In this document: in pieces, positions 6,494 to 11,015 of the stretch
How positions within the stretch are numbered: position 1 is the first letter of the stretch
Layout: each line of letters begins with the position of its first letter
Assembly (NCBI GenBank): GCA_007122045.1
Contig: SKJM01000715.1
Location: 1 to 11,015, forward strand
Direction of reading: 5' to 3'
DNA: 11,015 nt
Source of the DNA: Planctomycetales bacterium
GTDB lineage: Bacteria; Planctomycetota; Planctomycetia; Pirellulales; Thermoguttaceae
Translations under genes and position numbers: made by a program
The notes under the pieces: model-generated
What the model saw: only the letters and a program-made list of their open reading frames with translations
What the model was told of the DNA's origin: nothing
Databases searched by the model: none

Positions 6494-6718
6494 GTTGGAG
6501 TTTACGCTTTCGCGTGCCGGGGGTCGTAAGCGTTCACGGGTCGGTGGCGCAGGCTGTTTTTTCCGCTGCATGCGAAGCGGACAGTCCCATTTTCGCGGCC
6601 GGAGCGGTTGACCCATTGGGTATATTCCCCTGGATGCCGCGAAAATTGGGACAGTCCCCTGTGCACGGTTACGGGGGTCGCGCACCCGCGGTTCGCACGC
6701 TAAAGCGTGAACTCCAAC
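6494..6718. repeat. nested long inverted-repeat element (MITE-like)
   Basis: The outer arms 6494-6517 and 6695-6718 are inverted copies matching at 22 of 24 positions and begin GTTGGAGTTYACGCTTTMGC. Within the right arm the complement CACGCTTTAGCGTG is itself a hairpin. A second inner pair, 6525-6540 and 6658-6673, matches at 13 of 16 positions. A third pair forms the REPIN-like core (6579-6599 with 6636-6657). All three pairs nest around one centre near 6606-6618, so the whole 225 bp behaves as one imperfect palindrome. No obvious target-site duplication flanks it. The ends resemble a dispersed repeat I associate with planctomycete genomes (memory, unverified). It separates the str operon from aroA. 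Confidence 0.75.
6577..6660. repeat. REPIN-like core with GGGACAGTCCC palindromes
   Basis: The right arm holds GGGACAGTCCC (6648-6658), a self-palindrome, preceded by GCCGCGAAAATT. The left arm is the inverted counterpart, GGACAGTCCCATTTTCGCGG (6579-6598). The two arms are separated by about 36 bp containing TTGACC (6608-6613) and TATATT (6621-6626), too close together for a sigma70 promoter. Inverted REP pairs of this design are typical of REPINs mobilised by RAYT transposases (PF01797 family); no such transposase is present here. Read in the fusA direction, GGGGACTGTCCC followed by AATTTT could act as a weak terminator. Confidence 0.65.
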
Positions 6719-6737
6719 AGGGCTTCGCAGCGCGGTT

Positions 6738-8825
6738 CTACATAAAGGCTTCGAGCACGTCGGACGGGGCGGGACCGTAAGAGTGGGGCTCCATGGTACA
6801 GGTGGCCCGGCCTTGGGTCAGCCCGCGCATGGCGTTCGAGTAGCCGAAAAGACTGGCCAACGGGGCGTGGGCTTCAATGACGGTCGTCTTGCCGCGCACG
6901 TGGGTGCGCTGGATCTGCGCGCGGCGCTGCTGGAGGTCGCTGACGATGTCGCCCACGCTCTCCTCCGGCGTGGTGACCTCCAGCCGCATGATGGGTTCGA
7001 GCAGGACGATGCCCGCCTCGCGCAGGGCCTTCTCGAAGGCGTCGGCCGCGGCGAAGCGAAAGGCCAGTTCATTCGATTCGGTTTCATGCACCCGTCCGCC
7101 GGTTACCGCCATGCGCACCTTCATGAGCGGGAATCCCAACGAGCCGCCGCCCTCGCCTCGCTCCTGGAGCACCTCGATGGCGGCCTGGAGCATCTCGGAC
7201 GGCAGGGTGACGCCGGGGGCAACAGTCACCACCACCGGCCGGGTCAAATCGGCCGCGGGTTCCATGCGAATCGACAATTCGGCCGTGTGCGGGCGGCCGG
7301 CTATCATCCGGTGATGGCACGCCCCGGTGGCCTCGACGCAGCGGGCGATGGTTTCCCGATAGCTGACCCGCGGATTGTGCACCTTCACGTTCAGATTGAA
7401 GTCGCGGAGCAGCCGGTGCTTGATGACCTCCAGGTGCAGCTCGCCCATGCCGCTGATGAGGGTTTGGCCGGTCTCCTCGCTTTCGTGGGCGCGGAAGGTG
7501 GGGTCCTGCCGCTTGAGCATCTCGAGCACGCCGGCCAGCTTCTTGCGTTCGGTGGACGATTCGGGCTCGATGGCCATCGAGATGACCGTTTCGGGGAAGG
7601 CGATGGACTCGAGCAGGATGGGGTGCTTCGGGTCGCACAGGGTGTCGCCGGTGATCGAGTGGCGCAGGCCGATGACGCCGACGATGTCGCCGGGCAGCGC
7701 CTCGGAAATCTGCTCGCGGCGGTCGGCCATCAACCGCCAGAGTTGCGGGACGTTCTCCTTCTTGTTCTTGCCCGGGTTCAGCACCCGGCTGTTCGCCTTC
7801 ATCGCGCCCGAGTACACCCGCACGTAGTGCATGTCGCCGTGCTTGTCCGCGACGATTTTGAACAATAGGCCGCAAAAGGGTTCCTTCGGGTCGGGCTTTC
7901 GGGTGATCTTCTCGGCCTCGCGGCCCTTCTTGGCGCCCACTTCGAGGGCCTCGACGGGTGGCATGTCGAGCGGGCTGGGGAGGTAGGCGCGCACGGCGTC
8001 CAGCAGCGGCTGAATGCCGATCTTGTCGAGCGCCGAGCCGCACAGGACGGGCACCACCATGTTGTGCAGCGTGGCGTCGCGCAGCACGCGGTGGACCATT
8101 TCCGGCGGGACCGGCTCTTCGGCCAGCAGTCGCTCGGTCAACTCGTCGCTGAACAGCGAAAGGCGGTCGAACAGGTGGGCCCGCCACATTTGGGCATCGT
8201 CGGCCGCCTCGGGCGGAATGTCTTGGACGACAATTTCCTTGCCCTCCGACTGCGGGGGGAAGCAGCGGAGCTTCATGTCGATCAGGTCGACGATCCCGCG
8301 GAAGGGGTCGTCGAAGTGGGGGGGGCCGCTGCCGAGCGGGATGTTGACCGGGAGCGGCTTGGCGCCGAGCCGTTTTTCGATTTCGTCGAGGGTGGCAAAG
8401 AAGTCGGCCCCCTCCCGGTCCATCTTGTTGATGAACGCCACCCGCGGCACGTGATAGCGGTCGGCCTGGTGCCAGACGGTTTCGCTCTGGGCCTCGACGC
8501 CTTCGCGGGCGCTGAACACGACCACGGCCCCGTCGAGCACGCGAAGGCTGCGTTCCACTTCGGCGGTGAAGTCGACGTGGCCGGGCGTGTCGATGAGATT
8601 GATCGTCACGTCCTTCCAGGGGAAGGTGACGGCGGCCGAGTAGATGGTGATGCCGCGCTGCTGCTCCTCGGGGTCGTAATCGGTTTCGGTGGTGCCCTTA
8701 TCGACCTCGCCCATCCGGTGCTTGTAGCCGCAATAGAACAGCATCCGCTCGGTGACCGTCGTCTTGCCGGCGTCGATGTGGGCGACCACGCCGATGTTGC
8801 GAAGCTTGGTCAGGTCGGCAGACAT
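6738..8825 (-). CDS. fusA: elongation factor G (EF-G2/spdEFG2-like)
   Basis: Ribosome-dependent translational GTPase, 695 aa, full length. G-domain motifs: AHIDAGKTT (15-23), RGIT with switch-I Thr60, DTPGH (79-83), NKMD (133-136), GSA (263-265). Domain II is about 310-405, III about 412-485, IV about 487-608, V about 610-690. Domain IV keeps VHETESNELAF (579-589), with the conserved tip His580. It lacks the canonical (K/R)QSGGRGQYGHV loop after VSYRETI, reading HHRMIAGRPHTAEL (504-517) instead. That loss, plus GEVDKGTTETDY and SAAVTFPWKD, resembles human mitochondrial GFM2 and the spdEFG2 class, described as recycling-specialised. The gene occupies the normal fusA slot, 7 bp after rpsG, with no Shine-Dalgarno, so it probably depends on coupling. 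I am certain it is EF-G; the subclass is inferred and a second EF-G elsewhere is likely. Confidence 0.95.
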   Translation of the reverse strand: MSADLTKLRNIGVVAHIDAGKTTVTERMLFYCGYKHRMGEVDKGTTETDYDPEEQQRGITIYSAAVTFPWKDVTINLIDTPGHVDFTAEVERSLRVLDGAVVVFSAREGVEAQSETVWHQADRYHVPRVAFINKMDREGADFFATLDEIEKRLGAKPLPVNIPLGSGPPHFDDPFRGIVDLIDMKLRCFPPQSEGKEIVVQDIPPEAADDAQMWRAHLFDRLSLFSDELTERLLAEEPVPPEMVHRVLRDATLHNMVVPVLCGSALDKIGIQPLLDAVRAYLPSPLDMPPVEALEVGAKKGREAEKITRKPDPKEPFCGLLFKIVADKHGDMHYVRVYSGAMKANSRVLNPGKNKKENVPQLWRLMADRREQISEALPGDIVGVIGLRHSITGDTLCDPKHPILLESIAFPETVISMAIEPESSTERKKLAGVLEMLKRQDPTFRAHESEETGQTLISGMGELHLEVIKHRLLRDFNLNVKVHNPRVSYRETIARCVEATGACHHRMIAGRPHTAELSIRMEPAADLTRPVVVTVAPGVTLPSEMLQAAIEVLQERGEGGGSLGFPLMKVRMAVTGGRVHETESNELAFRFAAADAFEKALREAGIVLLEPIMRLEVTTPEESVGDIVSDLQQRRAQIQRTHVRGKTTVIEAHAPLASLFGYSNAMRGLTQGRATCTMEPHSYGPAPSDVLEAFM

Positions 8826-8832
8826 GAAGGGC

Positions 8833-9303
8833 TTACCAGGCGAAATGCGCGAAGGCCTTGTTCGCCTCGGCCATGCGGTGGACGTTTTCCCGCCGGGTCA
8901 TGGCGGTGCCTTCCTTCTTGTACGCCGCGATCAGCTCTTGAGCGAGTTTTTCGTGGCTTGGGCGGCCTTTCTTCTCCCGCACGGCTATGAGAATCCACCG
9001 GATGGCCAGCGACTGCTGCCGGTTCTTCTTCACCTGCATGGGCACCTGGTACGACGCCCCGCCGACGCGCTTCGAACGGACTTCGATGTTCGGCTTCACG
9101 TTCTCCATGGCCTGTGTGAACACCTCGATCGGCTCGACGTCCTTGACCCGCTTGCCGATCACGTCGAGCGCGTCGTAGAACACCCGCAGCGCGGTGCTCT
9201 TCTTGCCGTCCCACATGAGGCAGTTGACGAACTTGCTGGCCAGGATGGATCCGTACTTCGGATCCGGGGCGAGCTGCTTCTTGCTGGAGGTAATTCGACC
9301 CAT
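8833..9303 (-). CDS. rpsG: 30S ribosomal protein S7
   Basis: Primary 16S rRNA-binding protein that nucleates assembly of the small-subunit head. 156 aa, the usual length. Landmarks: [20 protein letters not shown] (11-30), DGKKSTA (32-38), [20 protein letters not shown] (72-91), RREN and [15 protein letters not shown] at the C-terminus. The N-terminus MGRITSS differs from the proteobacterial MPRRR and is the form I expect in planctomycetes. It is the second gene of the rpsL-rpsG-fusA run, with 102 bp before it and 7 bp after it. No clear Shine-Dalgarno precedes the ATG at 9303. Confidence 0.98.
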   Translation of the reverse strand: MGRITSSKKQLAPDPKYGSILASKFVNCLMWDGKKSTALRVFYDALDVIGKRVKDVEPIEVFTQAMENVKPNIEVRSKRVGGASYQVPMQVKKNRQQSLAIRWILIAVREKKGRPSHEKLAQELIAAYKKEGTAMTRRENVHRMAEANKAFAHFAW

Positions 9304-9405
9304 GGGATAATTCGCAGTGGGAAACTTGGGAAATCGGTAAGGGTTGGGTGGACGCGGGGCCGGGCGCCGGTCGTCGCCGGCACACCTTCCACCGCACCCG
9401 AGGGG
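9304..9405 (-). other. rpsL-rpsG intercistronic leader, possible S7 autoregulatory site
   Basis: 102 bp between the S12 stop and the S7 start. The transcript can form a stem from GTGCCGG (complement of 9377-9383) pairing with CCGGCGC (complement of 9364-9370) around a 6-nt loop, with one G-U pair. In E. coli S7 represses translation by binding the rpsL-rpsG spacer; the same location makes this a candidate, but I see no sequence match to that site and the stem could be GC-rich chance. Confidence 0.3.
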
Positions 9406-9777
<372 letters not shown>

Positions 9778-9908
9778 AAAGGACCGTTGCGCCTAAAGAC
9801 GCGAATCTTGTGACGTTGCTTCAGAAAGCCAATAAACCTGAAATTGTTATTATGTTCTATTGCGGGCCGCTGTCAATGGGGGGCCATGGCGTTCGCCCAA
9901 ATACGAGG
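9778..9908 (-). other. rpoC-rpsL intergenic region
   Basis: 131 bp holding the str promoter (9849-9876) and an A+T-rich leader. Between the rpoC stop and the promoter only small hairpins are possible (for example GGCG-AA-CGCC), with no T-run, so I see no convincing rpoC terminator and read-through is plausible. Confidence 0.5.
9849..9876 (-). promoter_or_regulatory. predicted strong promoter of rpsL-rpsG-fusA
   Basis: On the minus strand: TTGACA (complement of 9871-9876, perfect -35), a 16-bp spacer, then CATAAT (complement of 9849-9854, 5 of 6). It lies in an unusually A+T-rich patch within the 131-bp rpoC-rpsL gap. Expected start near 9842, giving a leader of about 65 nt. It would let the str genes be expressed independently of read-through from rpoBC. 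Confidence 0.75.
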
Positions 9909-11015
9909 TCATTCGCCGGCCCCCTCCTCTTCGGGGTTGTCGCCCACCTTCTCTTCCGGCGTATCGCTGCCGCTCAGCAGGGCGTCGAGTTCCTTCGAGG
10001 TTGGCTCGGCCGATCCGTCGCCTTGCTTCGCCCCGTCGCCTTCGGCCGCTTCGGTCTCGCCGGCCTTCTGCGGGGCCGTGGGCGCGCTGTCGAGCAGCGG
10101 GAAATGCCGCGAGAGGACGCTTTCCTTTTCGGCGGCCAGCGCATCGAGTGCTTCGGGGCGGATACGCACCTCGGCGTCCTGGTAGGTGCGGAATCCGGTT
10201 CCGGCGGGCACGAGGTGCCCGAGGATCACGTTCTCCTTCAACCCGACCAGGTTGTCGACCTTGCCGGCGAGGGCGGCCTCGGTGAGGACCTTGGTGGTTT
10301 CCTGGAAGCTGGCCGCCGAGATGAAGCTGTTGCTCTGGACCGACGCCTTGGTGATTCCGAGCAACTGGGTACTTGCGGTGGCCGGCTTGGGTCGCACCCC
10401 CTCGGCCGGGGATCCGCCGAGCGCCTCGATTTGCGTGTTGGCGGCCTCCAGGCTTTCCTTCGGCACGATGGCGCCCTCGGGGAATTCGCCGTCGCCCGGT
10501 TCGGAAATCTTTACGCACCGGGCCAACCGCTCGTTGGCCTGCCGAAATTCGAACTTGTCCATGACGGCGCCGGGCAGCAGATCCGTGTCGCCGATGCTTT
10601 CGACGCGGACCTTGCGGAGCATCTGGGCGACGATGATCTCGATGTGCTTGTCGTTGATTTCGACGCGTTGGGAGCGATAGACGTTCTGGATTTCGCGTAC
10701 GAGGTACTGCTGCACGGCTTCCTCGCCGGAGATGCGGAGGATGTCGTGGGGCACGAGCGGGCCGTCGACCAGGGCCTCGCCCGCCCGAACAAAGTCGCCG
10801 GCGTGCACGCGCAGGTACTTCCCGTGCGAGACGAGGTGCTCGCGTTCGATGCTCGTCTCGCTGCGGACGATGATGGTCCGCTTGCCGCGGCGTTTCTCGC
10901 CGAGCAGTTCGACCGCGCCGTCGATCTCGGCGATGACGGCGGGGTCTTTGGGTTTTCGGGCTTCGAAGATTTCGGTCACCCGGGGCAGGCCGCCGGTAAT
11001 GTCCTGGGTGCCGGA
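9909..11015 (-). CDS. rpoC: RNA polymerase beta' subunit, C-terminal part (5' end beyond window)
   Basis: The C-terminal 368 residues of beta'; the frame is open at base 11015. It starts within the family motif DITGGLPRVTEIFEARKPK and continues with GKYLRVHAGDFVRAGEAL, PHDILRISGEEAVQQYLVRE, VEINDKHIEIIVAQMLRKV, LLGITKASVQSNSFISAASF, QETTKVLTEAAL, GLKENVILGHLVPAGTG. Between ANERLA and LLGITKAS there are about 52 residues where E. coli has about 11, an extra segment that includes IVPKESLEAANTQIEALGG and PKPATASTQ. The last ~60 residues are acidic, rich in Glu, Gly and Ala, and probably disordered. Catalytic elements (DFDGD, most of the trigger loop) lie outside the window. The stop is followed by the rpsL promoter region, the conserved rpoBC-rpsL order. 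Confidence 0.97.
   Translation of the reverse strand, partial: SGTQDITGGLPRVTEIFEARKPKDPAVIAEIDGAVELLGEKRRGKRTIIVRSETSIEREHLVSHGKYLRVHAGDFVRAGEALVDGPLVPHDILRISGEEAVQQYLVREIQNVYRSQRVEINDKHIEIIVAQMLRKVRVESIGDTDLLPGAVMDKFEFRQANERLARCVKISEPGDGEFPEGAIVPKESLEAANTQIEALGGSPAEGVRPKPATASTQLLGITKASVQSNSFISAASFQETTKVLTEAALAGKVDNLVGLKENVILGHLVPAGTGFRTYQDAEVRIRPEALDALAAEKESVLSRHFPLLDSAPTAPQKAGETEAAEGDGAKQGDGSAEPTSKELDALLSGSDTPEEKVGDNPEEEGAGE

Larger units (their letters stand above)
6345..6737. other. 393-bp intergenic region between fusA end and aroA start
   Basis: No protein-coding gene is supported. From the aroA side it holds the aroA Shine-Dalgarno and promoter (6353-6409), about 80 bp without visible structure (6410-6493), then the nested inverted-repeat element 6494-6718, which ends 19 nt from the fusA stop. 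Open frames crossing it on either strand lack ribosome-binding sites and run through the repeats. Confidence 0.7.

Noticed and set aside
6557..6562. T6 run as an intrinsic terminator
   Set aside because: It is a plus-strand T-run with no plus-strand gene upstream to terminate and no stable stem immediately before it.
6608..6626. TTGACC and TATATT as a sigma70 promoter
   Set aside because: Only 7 bp separate the hexamers, far from the needed 16-18 bp.
6436..6780. Plus-strand 114-codon frame across the palindromic element
   Set aside because: It is made mostly of the inverted repeats and runs into the antisense of fusA; no ribosome-binding site.
6783..7868. Plus-strand 361-codon frame opposite EF-G
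   Set aside because: Antisense shadow of a gene whose motifs are clear over the whole length.

Overview
The window looks like a high-G+C chromosomal segment from a planctomycete (PVC superphylum), most probably Pirellulales-like. This placement is my inference. It rests on the style of RpoC (a lineage-type insertion before the LLGITKAS motif), an S7 that begins MGRITSS, an EF-G resembling the mitochondrial EF-G2 / spdEFG2 type, a small FVQECPTCGRRLQIR zinc-ribbon protein, and intergenic palindromes of the GGGACAGTCCC kind. I ran no database search.

Layout by coordinate. (1) 1-3532, minus strand: a three-gene operon transcribed leftward, comprising a membrane-anchored protein of unknown function, an ABC ATPase and an ABC-2/exporter-type permease that runs off the left edge. 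Both junctions are 4-bp ATGA overlaps. (2) 3533-3851: a 319-bp divergent intergenic region. (3) 3852-4529, plus strand: a cyclophilin-type lipoprotein whose catalytic arginine and neighbouring active-site residues are substituted. (4) 4530-4815: an intergenic region with a perfect 19-bp inverted repeat, related degenerate copies and a promoter. (5) 4816-5061, plus strand: a small zinc-ribbon protein whose stop codon interlocks with that of convergent aroA. (6) 5058-6344, minus strand: aroA (EPSP synthase), with a good promoter and Shine-Dalgarno. (7) 6345-6737: the aroA upstream region, most of it a nested long inverted-repeat element (6494-6718) with a REPIN-like core. (8) 6738-11015, minus strand: the rpoC 3' end, then rpsL, rpsG and an EF-G gene, in classical beta/str order. 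A strong sigma70-like promoter lies between rpoC and rpsL.

Functionally the right half is core transcription and translation: RNA polymerase beta', S12, S7 and EF-G. The middle is shikimate-pathway metabolism, and the left is an envelope/export module plus a secreted folding-factor relative. I see no phage, CRISPR, tRNA or rRNA. The points most worth checking are the K88R-type streptomycin-resistance residue in S12, the EF-G2-like protein in the str-operon fusA slot, the degenerate cyclophilin active site, and the two families of intergenic palindromes.
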